64,000 nucleotides of DNA from Azospirillum sp. (GCA_027486405.1 JAIXPD010000004.1:1-64000); one strand, 5' to 3'. Counted from the stretch's first letter, positions 44,461-53,814 are shown. Made by a program: numbers and translations. The notes: generated by a model not told the origin, from the letters alone.

Positions 44461-45231
44461 TCAGCGCGCCTCGACCATCCCGACGAATTGGGCCAGTTCC
44501 GGCGTTTGCGGGCGGTCGAACAGCTCGGCGGGCGGTCCCTGTTCGATGATGCGGCCGCCGTGCATGAACACCAGGGAATCGCAGACCTCGCGGGCGAAGC
44601 GCATTTCGTGCGTGACCAGCAGCAGGGTCATGCCCTCCTCCGCCAATTGGCGCACGACGGACAGCACCTCGTTCACCAGTTCGGGGTCAAGGGCCGAGGT
44701 GATTTCGTCGCACAGCAGCACCTTGGGGGCCATGGCGAGCGAACGGGCGATGGCGACGCGCTGCTGCTGCCCACCGGAGAGCTGCGAGGGGTAGGCGTCG
44801 AACTTGTGGCCCAACCCGACCTTGGACAGGGCGGCCTCCGCCGCCGCGCGGCAGGCGGCCTTGTCCTGTTTCTTCACCACCTTCAACGCCAGCATCACGT
44901 TTTCACCGGCGGTCAGGTGCGGGAACAGGTTGAACTGCTGGAACACCATGCCGACCTTCAGGCGCAGCGCTCGCAAATCGATCTGGCTGGGATCGACGCA
45001 TTCGCCGTCCACCTCGATCACGCCATCGTCGATCCGCTCCAGCCCGTTGATGCTGCGCAGCAGGGTGCTTTTGCCCGAGCCGCTGCGCCCGATCATGGCG
45101 ACGACCTGCCCCTCCTGCACCGCCATGTCCACCCCCTTCAGCACCTCCACCGAGCCGAAGGACTTGCGGATGTTCGACAGCTTGACCAGCGGGCGGGCCG
45201 ACGGGGACACCGATTGATCAGCGAGCGACAT
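44461..45231 (-). CDS. Polar amino acid ABC transporter ATPase (GlnQ/HisP type)
   Basis: ATPase of 256 residues. Walker A GRSGSGKST, Q-loop MVFQQFNLFPHLTAGEN, signature LSGGQQQRVAIARSLAM, Walker B VLLCDEITSALDPE and the His switch LVTHEMRFAREV are all intact. The first codons overlap the end of the upstream permease by 14 bases, so coupled translation is likely. Last gene of a four-gene operon. Confidence 0.94.
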   Translation of the reverse strand: MSLADQSVSPSARPLVKLSNIRKSFGSVEVLKGVDMAVQEGQVVAMIGRSGSGKSTLLRSINGLERIDDGVIEVDGECVDPSQIDLRALRLKVGMVFQQFNLFPHLTAGENVMLALKVVKKQDKAACRAAAEAALSKVGLGHKFDAYPSQLSGGQQQRVAIARSLAMAPKVLLCDEITSALDPELVNEVLSVVRQLAEEGMTLLLVTHEMRFAREVCDSLVFMHGGRIIEQGPPAELFDRPQTPELAQFVGMVEAR

Positions 45232-45874
45232 TGAGCTTCCTTTCCAGCGCCTTGGCCGAGAGCGACAACGGGTAGCAGAGGACGAAATAGATCAACCCGA
45301 CGAGGCCATAGACCAGGAAGGGCTGAAAGGTGGCGTTGGTGATCATGGTTCCGGCCTTCGTCACCTCGACAAAGCCGATGATCGAGGTGACGGCGGTTCC
45401 CTTCACCACCTGCACCGAAAAGCCGACGGTCGGCGGCACGGCGATGCGCAGGGCCTGCGGCAGCACGACGTAGCGCATCTGCTCGCCATAGCTCAGCGCC
45501 AGGCTGGCCGACGCCTCCCACTGGCCCCTCGGCACCGCCTCCACACAACCGCGCCAGATTTCGGCGAGGTAGGCGCTGGTGAACAGGGTCAGCGCCACCG
45601 CCGCCGCCGTCCAGGGCGAGGTTTCGATGCCGGTCAGCGGCAGGGCGAAGAAGACGATGAAGAGCTGCATGAGCAGCGGCGTGCCCTGGAACAGCTCGAT
45701 GTAGAGCTTCATGGCCGTTCGCAGGGGGCGCAGCGGGGCCACGCGGGCCAGCAGCACCAGGATCCCGGCGATCCCGCCGCAGACAAAGGCGATGACCGAC
45801 AGCAGCACGGTCCAGCGCGCCGCCAACAGCAGGTTGGACAGGATGTCCCACAGGGTGAAGTTATACACGGGCAC
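45218..45874 (-). CDS. Amino acid ABC transporter permease (HisM/GlnP type) 1
   Basis: Inner-membrane permease of 218 residues with about five hydrophobic segments and the HEQ-type ATPase-coupling loop SASLALSYGEQMRYVVLPQALRIAVPP. Overlaps both neighbours by 14 bases (45218-45231 and 45861-45874). Pairs with the next permease to form the channel. Confidence 0.93.
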   Translation of the reverse strand: MPVYNFTLWDILSNLLLAARWTVLLSVIAFVCGGIAGILVLLARVAPLRPLRTAMKLYIELFQGTPLLMQLFIVFFALPLTGIETSPWTAAAVALTLFTSAYLAEIWRGCVEAVPRGQWEASASLALSYGEQMRYVVLPQALRIAVPPTVGFSVQVVKGTAVTSIIGFVEVTKAGTMITNATFQPFLVYGLVGLIYFVLCYPLSLSAKALERKLNVAR

Positions 45875-46532
45875 CTCCCCGGAACATCCGGTCGCCCAGC
45901 CGGGCCAGCACCCAGCGCAGCGCGACGGCCAAGGCCAAATACAGCGCGGTCGCGAGGAAATAGACCTCGAAGGGGCGGAAATTGCGGGATTGGATGAAGT
46001 TGGCGGCGAAGCTCAGCTCATCCACCGCGATCTGCGAACAGACCGACGACCCCAGCATGACGATGATGATCTGGCTGGTCAGGGCGGGCCAAATCTTGCC
46101 CATCGCCGGGCCAAGGATGATGTAGCGGAAGATCTGCGGCCCGGTCATGCCCAGGCTCGCCCCCGCTTCGATCTGCCCCTTGGGCGTGGCGTCGATGCCC
46201 GCGCGGATGATCTCGGTGGCGTAGGCCCCAAGATTGATGACCATCGCCAGAACCGCCGCCTGCCATTCCGGCAAACGCACGCCCATCGATGGCAACCCGA
46301 AGAAAATGAAGAAAAGCTGGACCAGGAATGGCGTGTTGCGGATCAGCTCGACATAGGAGCCGACCGCGAAGCGCAACGGCGCGTTGCCGGAGGAGCGGGC
46401 CGCCGCCCCGGCGATGCCGATGCCCACACCCAGCACGCCGCCGATCAGGGTGAGGCCGACCGTGGTGGCCACCCCCTGCACCAGCACGGGCGTGTAATCC
46501 GCCAGGGATGAAAAATCAAACCGATAGGCCAT
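45861..46532 (-). CDS. Amino acid ABC transporter permease (HisQ type) 2
   Basis: Inner-membrane permease of 223 residues. The ATPase-coupling loop reads EAGASLGMTGPQIFRYIILGPAMGK, and RNTPFLVQLFFIFFGLP is characteristic of this group. It follows the binding-protein gene after 33 bases in the same operon. Confidence 0.93.
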   Translation of the reverse strand: MAYRFDFSSLADYTPVLVQGVATTVGLTLIGGVLGVGIGIAGAAARSSGNAPLRFAVGSYVELIRNTPFLVQLFFIFFGLPSMGVRLPEWQAAVLAMVINLGAYATEIIRAGIDATPKGQIEAGASLGMTGPQIFRYIILGPAMGKIWPALTSQIIIVMLGSSVCSQIAVDELSFAANFIQSRNFRPFEVYFLATALYLALAVALRWVLARLGDRMFRGGARV

Positions 46533-46565
46533 GGAAACGCCCGCGCTGGTGATGGGAGGGAACGG

Positions 46566-47357
46566 TTACAGATCCTTCGACAGCGGTGTTCCCAGCCACT
46601 TCTTGGAAATGGCGCTCAGGGAACCGTCGGTCTTCGCCTTGGCCAGGATGGCGTTCACCTTCTCCAGCAGCAGGCCTTCGTCCTTGTTCAGGCCGATGAA
46701 GCAGGGCGAGTTCTTGATCAGGAACTTCAGGATCGGCAGACGCGGCGGATTGCGTTCGATGATGGCGGCGGCCACCACATTGCCGGTGGCGACCAATTCG
46801 ACCTGACCCGACAGGAAGGCCGAGATGGTCCCGTTGTTGTCCTCGTACCGGCGGACCGTCACCTTGTCGCTGACGATCTTCGACAACTCGATGTCCTCCA
46901 CCGACCCACGGGTGACGCCAACCGTCTTGCCGTTCAGATCCTCGGCCTTTTCAACGGTGCTGGCTTCCGGGCCGAAAACGCCGTTGAAGAAGGGGGCGTA
47001 GGCCGCCGTGAAATCGATGACCTTCTCGCGCTCGGCGTTCTTGCCCAGGCTGGAGATGACCAGATCGACCTTGCCGGTGGTCAGATAGGGAATGCGGTTG
47101 GAGCTGCTGACCGGAACCAGTTCGACCTTGGCCCCCAGCTCCTTGCCGATCAAATTGGCGGTGTCGATGTCATAGCCCAGCGGTTTCAGATCGGGACCGA
47201 CCGAACCGAAGGGCGGGAAATCCTGCGGCACGGCCACGCGCAGAACCTTTTCCTTGGTGATCCGGTCCAGCGCGTCGGCCTGCGCCGCGCCGGTCAAGCC
47301 ACCCACCAGAACAGCCGTGGCAAAGCCGACAGCACCGAGTATCGTTGCAAACCGCAT
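46566..47357 (-). CDS. Amino acid ABC transporter periplasmic binding protein
   Basis: Family-3 solute-binding protein of 263 residues. Signal peptide MRFATILGAVGFATAVLVGG is cut near AQA-DALD. The ligand-binding core includes LRVAVPQDFPPFGSVG, GYDIDTANLIGKELGAKVELVPV and VDLVISSLGKNAEREKVIDFTAAY. The conserved Arg at RIPYLTTGKVDLVISS region and Asp-containing loops fit an alpha-amino acid ligand. First gene of the operon, divergent from the RpiR regulator, which probably controls it. Confidence 0.92.
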   Translation of the reverse strand: MRFATILGAVGFATAVLVGGLTGAAQADALDRITKEKVLRVAVPQDFPPFGSVGPDLKPLGYDIDTANLIGKELGAKVELVPVSSSNRIPYLTTGKVDLVISSLGKNAEREKVIDFTAAYAPFFNGVFGPEASTVEKAEDLNGKTVGVTRGSVEDIELSKIVSDKVTVRRYEDNNGTISAFLSGQVELVATGNVVAAAIIERNPPRLPILKFLIKNSPCFIGLNKDEGLLLEKVNAILAKAKTDGSLSAISKKWLGTPLSKDL

Positions 47358-47470
47358 GGTGTTCGATCTCCATCCAGAAGGACATTCCCATGCATTTCAA
47401 ACGCCGTGCCACCCACTGAAACGGCGTGCGCCGGGATCTCAAAGGGCTGAAAATGATACGATTATCCCAA

Positions 47471-47498
47471 GTTCTTAGAACGATGTTACATGTGTAAC
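47471..47498. promoter_or_regulatory. Two palindromes in the SBP/RpiR divergent promoter
   Basis: GTTCTTAGAAC (47471-47481, perfect around one base) and GTTACA-TG-TGTAAC (47485-47498, perfect 6-bp arms) lie next to each other, 39-66 bases before the RpiR start codon. They are good candidate operators for the divergent RpiR-type regulator, which binds as a dimer. Confidence 0.55.
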
Positions 47499-47536
47499 GT
47501 TGGCCCCGCAAACCATATTGCTTGAAATTTGCGCAG

Positions 47537-48415
47537 ATGACCGACCAAAAAAGCAGCACCCTGCCTGATCAAGCGCTCGCCACGCGCATCCACGCCCGCT
47601 ACGCCGATTTGAGCCGCAGTGAGAAGCGCTTGGCCGACGTGATTCTGGCCTGTCCGGGCGAGGTGTCGGGCTACACAGCAACGGAACTCGCGCAGAGCGC
47701 CGGCGTGTCGAAAATGACGGTGTCGCGGTTGGTCCGCCGCCTGGGCTACGCCAATTTCGACGAGGCCCGCCGTGCGGCGCGGCGTGGCACCGAATGGGGA
47801 TCGCCGCTCCATCTGCTCGACCAGACGGCAACCGCCGACGGGAACGGCAGCGCCCCGCCAACGGTGGAGGCGCATTTCCAACGCAGCCTGGACAGCGTGG
47901 CCGCCACCGCCCGCCTGATCGACCCCGACGCCTTGCGGGCGGCCGCCCAACTGTTGCACCGCGCCCGCCGGGTCTGGGTGTGCGGTGCCCGCAACAGCGC
48001 CTTTCTGGCCGGTTACGCCCGCTGGCAGTTCATCCAGGTCCGCCCGGAGGTTCATCACATGGTGGCGGCGGGGGAAACCCTGGCGGAAACCTTCGCCGAT
48101 CTGGATGACCGCGACGCTCTGCTGTTGGTCGGCATCCGCCGCCGCACCCCCACCATCATCGAACTGCTGCGGGCCACGCAGACGCGCGGCATCCCCACCA
48201 TTCTGTTGACCGACAGCCATTCCCCCTTGGAAGGCCCCGCCCCGCCCCTGACCTTCCGCTGCGAGACGCGCAGCCTGGCCGCGCTGGACAACCATGTGGC
48301 GGTGATGGCGGTGATCCACGCCTTGACCGCCGAACTCATTCACGTGTGCGGTCAGGCTGGCCGTGAGCGCATCAAAACCATCGAAGCGCTGCACGAGTCG
48401 CTGGGAGAGTTCTGA
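47537..48415 (+). CDS. RpiR/MurR-family transcriptional regulator
   Basis: Regulator of about 292 residues with an N-terminal HTH_6 domain (YADLSRSEKRLADVILA, TATELAQSAGVSKMTVSRLVRRLGYANFDEARR) and a C-terminal SIS domain (VWVCGARNSAFLAGYAR, LLLVGIRRRTPTIIELL). SIS domains bind phosphosugars, but in alphaproteobacteria such regulators also sit beside amino acid transporters and may sense other ligands. ATG 47537 chosen; a TTG at 47522 would add five residues. Divergent from the four-gene importer operon. Confidence 0.9.
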   Translation: MTDQKSSTLPDQALATRIHARYADLSRSEKRLADVILACPGEVSGYTATELAQSAGVSKMTVSRLVRRLGYANFDEARRAARRGTEWGSPLHLLDQTATADGNGSAPPTVEAHFQRSLDSVAATARLIDPDALRAAAQLLHRARRVWVCGARNSAFLAGYARWQFIQVRPEVHHMVAAGETLAETFADLDDRDALLLVGIRRRTPTIIELLRATQTRGIPTILLTDSHSPLEGPAPPLTFRCETRSLAALDNHVAVMAVIHALTAELIHVCGQAGRERIKTIEALHESLGEF

Positions 48416-48437
48416 ACGCCGGACCGGGGGGGGGCGA

Positions 48438-50495
48438 TCAGGCCGCCTGCGACCGACCGGCCATGAAGGCGGCGAAGCTGTCCGGCGGAAGCGGACGGCT
48501 GATGAGGTAGCCCTGGATGCGGGTGCAACGCTGTTCGCGCAGGCGGGCCGCCTGTTCCCAGGTTTCCACCCCTTCGGCGATGGTGTCGAAGCCCAGGCTT
48601 TCGGCGAGGTTGACGATGGTGCCGACGATGGCCGGGTCGGTGGAGGATTTGACGATGTCGCGCACAAAGCTGCGGTCGATCTTCAGCGTGTCGATGGGAA
48701 AGCGCTTCAGATAGGCCAGGGAGGAATAGCCGGTCCCGAAATCGTCGATGGACAGGCGGACACCGATGTCCTTCAGATCGTTCAGGATCGTCACCGCCTT
48801 TTCGATGTCGCCGATCATCGCCCCTTCGGTCAGTTCCAATTCCAACCGGTCCGGCGTGATGCCGGAAGCTTCGACGACGCTGCGGACAAAGCCGACCAGA
48901 CGCGCGTCCTGGAATTGGCGCGGCGACAGGTTGACCGACACCGACGGGACCATCACCCCGGCCTGTGTCCAGGCCGCCAACTGGCGGCAGGCCTCCATGA
49001 AGGTCCAGGCCCCGACCTCCCAGATCAGGCCGGTTTCCTCGGCCAGGGGGATGAACTCCGCCGGGCTGACCATGCCGCGCACCGGGTGACGCCAGCGCAC
49101 CAGCGCCTCGGCCCCGATGATCCGGTCGGCCGCCAGATCGATCTTGGGCTGGTAATGCAACTCGAACTCGTCGCCGCCGCTGGCCCGCCGCAGATCGCTT
49201 TCCAACCCCAGCGAAAAACCCGACCGTTCGCGCATGCCGCCGTCGTAAAAGACGAAGCGGTGTTCCGGGTTGCGTTTGGCGTGGTACATCGCCAGATCGG
49301 CGTTTCGCAGCAGTTGATCGGCGGTTTCGCCGTCGTCGGGGTAAAAGGCCACGCCGATGGACGCGCCGCAGAAGAGTTCCTGGTTGTGGACGCCAAACGG
49401 CTCGTCCATCGAATACAGGATCTTTTCGACCAGACGCGCCCCCGCCGACCGGTCGGCGGCGTCGGGGGCCACCACCAGAAACTCGTCACCGCCCAACCGA
49501 CCGACCGTGTCCGTCATGCGGGTGCAGTTGCGCAGACGCCGCGCCACCAGCTTCAACAGATCGTCCCCGGCGTGGTGGCCGAGCGTGTCGTTGACCTGTT
49601 TGAAGCGGTTGAGATCGAGGAAGGCGACGGCGACCTTGCTCTGGTTGCGCTGGGCGCGGGCGATCGCCTCCTCCAGCCGTTCGCACACCAGCCAGCGGTT
49701 CGGCAGATCGGTCAGCCGGTCAAAACTGGCCTGATAGCGGATCTGGTGTTCCTGGGACTTGCGCTGGCTGATGTCGGCGATGGTCAGAACGTAATGCTCC
49801 AACACGCCGTTGGGCGCGCGCACCGACGTGACCGACAGGGCGGCAGCAAAAGCCTCGCCGGTGTTGCGGAAGCTGGTGATTTCGCCCTGCCAGCGCCCGG
49901 CCTTTTGCGCGGTGGTCCAAATGCCGTCGATGAAGGCCCGCTCGTGCGATCCCGGCGCGAACAGCACCAGCGGACGGCGCAACAGCTCGTCGCGCAGAAA
50001 ACCGGTGGTGATTTCATAGGCGGGGTTGATCGCCTGCACGATCAAATCGGGATCGACGATCAGGATGCCGTCGGCCACGCTGTCGAACACGGTCGCCAGC
50101 AGACGGATTTTTTCCTCGTGCTGCTTGCGTTCGGTGATGTCCTGAACGGTTCCTTCGTAATAGCGGATGCGCCCGGCGGCGTCGCGCACGCAACGCGCGC
50201 TTTCCGCGATCCAGATGATCGTTCCGTCGCGGCGGAAGACCCGCGCCTCGAACGAGTGGACCGTGTCCTTGCGCGCCATCAGATCGGCGAAGGCCTCGCG
50301 CTTGCCCGGATCGACGTAGAGTTGCTCCGCGATGTCGGTCAGGTTGGCGATCAGATCGTCGGGGGAGCTGTAGCCGTAGATTTCAGCCAGGGCGGGGTTC
50401 ACGCGCAGATAACGACCATCGGTCGTCGTCTGGTAAATGCCCTCGACGGCGTTCTCAAAGATGCTGCGGTACTGTTCTTCCGTCTCTTGACTCAT
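48438..50495 (-). CDS. PAS-PAS-GGDEF-EAL cyclic-di-GMP signalling protein
   Basis: Soluble sensor protein of about 685 residues. Two PAS domains (about 5-125 and 128-245; each ends with the PAC-like ITERK or ISQRK) precede a diguanylate cyclase domain with intact RLGGDEF and an EAL phosphodiesterase domain with intact GAEALVRW, ELTEGAM, DDFGTGYSSLAYL, KIDRSFV and EGVET. Both catalytic halves therefore look active, so the net output depends on the PAS ligand. No membrane segment. The start at ATG 50495 has GAGG nine bases upstream; an earlier ATG (50543) lacks a site. It converges with the RpiR gene. Confidence 0.93.
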   Translation of the reverse strand: MSQETEEQYRSIFENAVEGIYQTTTDGRYLRVNPALAEIYGYSSPDDLIANLTDIAEQLYVDPGKREAFADLMARKDTVHSFEARVFRRDGTIIWIAESARCVRDAAGRIRYYEGTVQDITERKQHEEKIRLLATVFDSVADGILIVDPDLIVQAINPAYEITTGFLRDELLRRPLVLFAPGSHERAFIDGIWTTAQKAGRWQGEITSFRNTGEAFAAALSVTSVRAPNGVLEHYVLTIADISQRKSQEHQIRYQASFDRLTDLPNRWLVCERLEEAIARAQRNQSKVAVAFLDLNRFKQVNDTLGHHAGDDLLKLVARRLRNCTRMTDTVGRLGGDEFLVVAPDAADRSAGARLVEKILYSMDEPFGVHNQELFCGASIGVAFYPDDGETADQLLRNADLAMYHAKRNPEHRFVFYDGGMRERSGFSLGLESDLRRASGGDEFELHYQPKIDLAADRIIGAEALVRWRHPVRGMVSPAEFIPLAEETGLIWEVGAWTFMEACRQLAAWTQAGVMVPSVSVNLSPRQFQDARLVGFVRSVVEASGITPDRLELELTEGAMIGDIEKAVTILNDLKDIGVRLSIDDFGTGYSSLAYLKRFPIDTLKIDRSFVRDIVKSSTDPAIVGTIVNLAESLGFDTIAEGVETWEQAARLREQRCTRIQGYLISRPLPPDSFAAFMAGRSQAA

Positions 50496-50904
50496 CGTCC
50501 GCGCCTCTTCCGACGCCAAGCCTGCACCGCCTGGAAACAACATCTCGATACTCAAACAAACAAAGAAAACCGGCCCATGTTGCCGCAACGCAGCAAAGCA
50601 GACGCCCGACCGACGGTGTCCGTCAAGCCCAGGCCACACGACTGTGGCACACATTGCCGCATTTTATAACAGAAATGTAATTTTGGCCGGAAGCACAGAC
50701 CAAAGCATTGATATAAAATATATTTTCTTATTTGCTTATAAATTGGGCAGAAAAACAGGATGAAAAACGGCCGCTTGTGCGGTTCTTTTCATCCTGTCAT
50801 TCCGGTCGCGCGCGACAGGTTCGTGCGCGCCATGGATGTGAAGGCCAGCGGCTTCACACTTTCGGCCCAACGCTTTGGGCCGAGTCGCCATCACTCAACC
50901 GCCA
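50496..50904. other. AT-rich gene-free region
   Basis: About 409 bases without a gene, unusually AT-rich around 50660-50760. It should hold the promoter of the GGDEF-EAL gene (minus strand; TATAAA-like and TATATT words near 50700-50740) and holds the terminator of the zinc-finger gene. A perfect hairpin CGGCCCAA-CGCT-TTGGGCCG at 50863-50882 lies between the two. Confidence 0.6.
50751..50796 (-). terminator. Rho-independent terminator of the zinc-finger gene
   Basis: CAGGATGAAAA (50756-50766) and TTTTCATCCTG (50786-50796) are perfect 11-bp arms with an inner GGCCGC-TTGT-GCGGTT stem. On the minus strand the stem is followed by a T5 run (complement of 50751-50755). Confidence 0.8.
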
Positions 50905-51084
50905 TCAATGGCCGTGGCCCAGCTTCGCGCCTTCCTTCAGCACATAGGTGCGCGAGCAATAGGGGCATTCGACCCGGCCGTTCTGATCCAAGGTCAGATA
51001 CACCAGCGGATGGCCCAACGCGCCCCCGCCGCCGTCGCACCCAACGGTCGCGGTTTCCACGGTAATCGTCTCGGTCGGCTGCAT
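50905..51084 (-). CDS. Small CHCC zinc-finger domain protein
   Basis: 59-residue protein of the zf-CHCC family, related to the zinc-binding part of mitochondrial complex I subunit NDUFS6. Zinc ligands: Cys in [18 protein letters not shown], the following His, and CPYC in [15 protein letters not shown] His-rich end (GHGH) follows. Start at ATG 51084 has AGAGGA eight bases upstream; ATG 51093 is possible but too close to it. In alphaproteobacteria such proteins probably help complex I assembly; no nuo genes are near. Confidence 0.85.
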   Translation of the reverse strand: MQPTETITVETATVGCDGGGGALGHPLVYLTLDQNGRVECPYCSRTYVLKEGAKLGHGH

Positions 51085-51260
51085 GGCGGTCATCCTCTGT
51101 TTTGACAGGCGCGTGCGATCGCGCCATCGTGGGGTTGCCCGTTGCGGCGGGCGTCGGACACGGGACGGCCCGCGCGGGCCGGATGATACCCATCGTGCGG
51201 CGCGGATCAACGGGATTGACACGGTTTCCTGCAACTCCACCACAATGGTCGTGAAGACGA

Positions 51261-52262
51261 ATGGTCGCGCACTCCACCCCCTCGGACCTTCCCACCCCCG
51301 CCGGTCTTCCGGCCAACGCGGTTGAGCTGCGGGGTCTGACGAAGATCTACCAGCCCACCGGCAAGGCGGGACCGAAACACGCGTTGAAGGGGATCGATCT
51401 GGCCATCCCGCGCGGCTCCCTGTTCGGCCTGCTCGGTCCCAACGGGGCGGGCAAATCCACGATGATCAACATCCTGGCCGGGCTGGTGAACAAGACCGGC
51501 GGGACCGCCCGCATCTGGGGGCACGAGGTGGCGGACAACCCGCGCCACGCCCGCGCCTCCATCGGCGTGGTTCCCCAGGAACTGAACATGGATCCCTTCT
51601 TCACCCCGCGTGAGATGCTGGAGCTGCAAGCGGGTCTCTACGGCGTGCCCAAGCGCGAACGCCGCACCGATGAGCTGCTGGAGGCGGTCGGGCTGGCCGA
51701 CAAGGCCGACGCCCACGCCCGTTCGCTGTCGGGCGGGATGAAACGCCGCCTGATGGTGGCCAAGGCCATGGTCCACACCCCGCCGGTGCTGATCCTGGAC
51801 GAACCGACCGCCGGGGTGGATGTGGAGCTGCGCCGCCAATTGTGGGATTACGTCCGCTCGCTGAACCGGGCGGGAACCACGGTGCTGCTGACCACCCACT
51901 ATCTGCAAGAGGCCGAGGAGCTGTGCGACACCATCGCCATCATCAACCATGGACAGGTGGTGGCCTGTGAACCGACGCAGACCCTGCTGCGCCGCATCGA
52001 CAACAAGGCGCTGTGTTTGACGCTGGACCGCGATCTGACGGCGGTTCCCCCGGCGCTGGCGGGCTTCACGGTGGAGCTGCCCACCCCCCGCCGTCTGGTG
52101 GTCCGTTACCAGCCCAGCCGCCAGCGGGCCGACGCGATCCTCAACGCGCTCGCGGCGGCGGGCTTGAGCATCGTCGATGTCTCCACCGAGGAATCGAACC
52201 TGGAGGACATCTTCCTGCAACTGACCGGCGGCGCGCATGGTGGGGACAGCCACGCGGCGTGA
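51261..52262 (+). CDS. ABC-type exporter ATPase (ABC-2 type), no cognate permease nearby
   Basis: ATPase of 333 residues. Walker [11 protein letters not shown]-loop [11 protein letters not shown], signature [15 protein letters not shown], Walker [13 protein letters not shown] and His switch [11 protein letters not shown] are intact. The C-terminal 80 residues form the regulatory domain seen in drug/polysaccharide/lipid exporters of the CcmA/NodI group. The ABC-2 permease normally encoded next is missing; instead the lipoprotein hydrolase gene overlaps its 3' end by 26 bases. The permease may be elsewhere. Confidence 0.88.
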   Translation: MVAHSTPSDLPTPAGLPANAVELRGLTKIYQPTGKAGPKHALKGIDLAIPRGSLFGLLGPNGAGKSTMINILAGLVNKTGGTARIWGHEVADNPRHARASIGVVPQELNMDPFFTPREMLELQAGLYGVPKRERRTDELLEAVGLADKADAHARSLSGGMKRRLMVAKAMVHTPPVLILDEPTAGVDVELRRQLWDYVRSLNRAGTTVLLTTHYLQEAEELCDTIAIINHGQVVACEPTQTLLRRIDNKALCLTLDRDLTAVPPALAGFTVELPTPRRLVVRYQPSRQRADAILNALAAAGLSIVDVSTEESNLEDIFLQLTGGAHGGDSHAA

Positions 52263-53283
52263 CCGGTGGGCAACGCCGACCTGCCTGGCGCTGTTGCTTC
52301 TGCTCACCGGCTGCGCCAGCGCGTTGCAGCCGATGGGACCGCCGGTGACAGCCCCCGTCCTGGACGACCAACGCCTGCGCGCCGCCGACGGTTACAGCCT
52401 GCCGCTGCGCGCCTGGACGCCGGAGATCGTGCCGCCGCGCGCGGTCATCCTGGCCCTGCACGGCTTCAACGATTACTCCAACGCCTTCGACGCGGCCGGG
52501 CGACGGTGGGCCGCGCGCGGGATCGCCACCTACGCCTATGACCAGCGCGGCTTTGGGGCCAGCGCCAACACCGGCCTGTGGCCGGGTGCACCGACGCTGG
52601 TGGCTGACCTGAGGGTAACGGTGGCCCAACTGCGCCGCCGTTACCCGCAACAGCCGCTGTTCCTGTTGGGGGAGAGCATGGGCGGGGCGGTGGTGCTGAG
52701 CGCCCTGACGGAGCCTGAAACCACCGATCCCGAAGACACCACCTCCAAGAGCCGGTTGGCCGTCGATGGGGCCATCCTGGTGGCTCCCGCCGTCTGGGGG
52801 CGGGAGACGATGGGGCTGGTCCCGCGCGTGGCGTTGTGGCTGTCCAACAGCCTCGTTCCGGGGATGGTGGTGCACCCGCCGCGCGATCTGGGGATCGAAC
52901 CGTCCGACAACATCCCGATGCTGCGCGCGCTGGGCCGCGATCCGCTGGTCATCAAAGGGGCGCGGGTGGACGCGCTGGCGGGCTTGACCGACCTGATGGA
53001 CCGCGCGCTGGCGGCCTGCCCAAGGCTGGACACGCCCGCCCTGGTGCTGTTCGGCGCGCACGAGCAGGTGTTGCCCCCCGGCCCGGTGCAGCGCGCCCTG
53101 AGCACGCTGGAGAAGAACCCACGGCACCGGCTGGCGGTCTACCCCAAGGGCTACCACATGCTGCTGCGCGATCTGGCCGCCACCACCGTGATCGACGACA
53201 TCGCCGACTGGATCGCCGACCCGGCCAAGCCGCTGCCCAGCGGAGCCGACCGCAGCCCGCGCCGGTTGCTCGCCGAACCCTGA
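52237..53283 (+). CDS. Lipoprotein alpha/beta hydrolase (monoacylglycerol lipase-like)
   Basis: Hydrolase of 348 residues with a lipoprotein signal: LALLLLLTGCAS places the lipid-bearing Cys at residue 26, so it is membrane-anchored facing the periplasm. The serine hydrolase_4 domain has oxyanion motif LHGFND, nucleophile Ser147 in LLGESMGGAV and His307 in PKGYHMLLRD. At the acid position the motif reads FGAHEQV, with Glu276 where Asp is usual. ATG 52237 overlaps the ATPase gene, suggesting coupled expression. Likely acts on monoglycerides or lysophospholipids. Confidence 0.87.
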   Translation: MVGTATRRDRWATPTCLALLLLLTGCASALQPMGPPVTAPVLDDQRLRAADGYSLPLRAWTPEIVPPRAVILALHGFNDYSNAFDAAGRRWAARGIATYAYDQRGFGASANTGLWPGAPTLVADLRVTVAQLRRRYPQQPLFLLGESMGGAVVLSALTEPETTDPEDTTSKSRLAVDGAILVAPAVWGRETMGLVPRVALWLSNSLVPGMVVHPPRDLGIEPSDNIPMLRALGRDPLVIKGARVDALAGLTDLMDRALAACPRLDTPALVLFGAHEQVLPPGPVQRALSTLEKNPRHRLAVYPKGYHMLLRDLAATTVIDDIADWIADPAKPLPSGADRSPRRLLAEP

Positions 53284-53310
53284 CAGGCGGGGGGGTCGCG
53301 CCCGGCCCGG

Positions 53311-53799
53311 TCAGGCGTCGTCCGGTCCCTCGCCCGGTTCGAAGCCGCCAGACTCATCGAAGCAATCGCCCGCCACGTCCGGCCCCCATTCCTGGACCAG
53401 GGCCACCTTTTTCTGCTTCAGCACGTCCACCCGCGCTTCCGCGCGCGACACCTCCATCCCGGCGACCAGCGGCGGGATGCCGTAATACAGCCCCCAGCCG
53501 ACCGCCGCCGCGCCATACATGACCATCCAGGACAGCGGATCGGCCAACAGCTTGCCCGCCGCGCTCAAGGTGTGCTGGTGCTTCCACAGATCGATGGCGA
53601 AGGGCATGCAGCCGCAGAAATTGACGCCCCCCACGGTGATCGGCGCCGATTTTTCCGGATCACGGTCGACGATGTAGGCGACGATGGTCGGGATCATCCC
53701 CACCGCGAACAGGATGGAGGTGGGCAGCACGATCAGCCCCGCCGGGATCACCAGCAGCAGCAGCGTCAGCATCCCGCCCTTTTTCCGCTTCCGCGCCAT
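53311..53799 (-). CDS. Uncharacterised membrane protein next to the pseudokinase gene
   Basis: 162-residue protein of no family I recognise. A basic start (MARKRKKGG) precedes hydrophobic stretches LTLLLLVIPAGLIVLPTSILFAVGMIPTIVAYIVD and WMVMYGAAAVGWGLYYGIPPLVAGM, then a cytoplasmic-looking acidic tail (FDESGGFEPGEGPDDA). A CGC pair in VNFCGCMPFAIDLWKH lies between the helices. Its start is 15 bases after the pseudokinase stop codon, on the same strand, so both are one transcription unit and both are membrane-located. Confidence 0.75.
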   Translation of the reverse strand: MARKRKKGGMLTLLLLVIPAGLIVLPTSILFAVGMIPTIVAYIVDRDPEKSAPITVGGVNFCGCMPFAIDLWKHQHTLSAAGKLLADPLSWMVMYGAAAVGWGLYYGIPPLVAGMEVSRAEARVDVLKQKKVALVQEWGPDVAGDCFDESGGFEPGEGPDDA

Positions 53800-53814
53800 C
53801 GGATCGTCCCCCCG

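Noticed and set aside
50732-50947. Short + strand frame in the AT-rich gap
   Set aside because: It runs through the terminator hairpin of the zinc-finger gene and has no ribosome site or homologous pattern.
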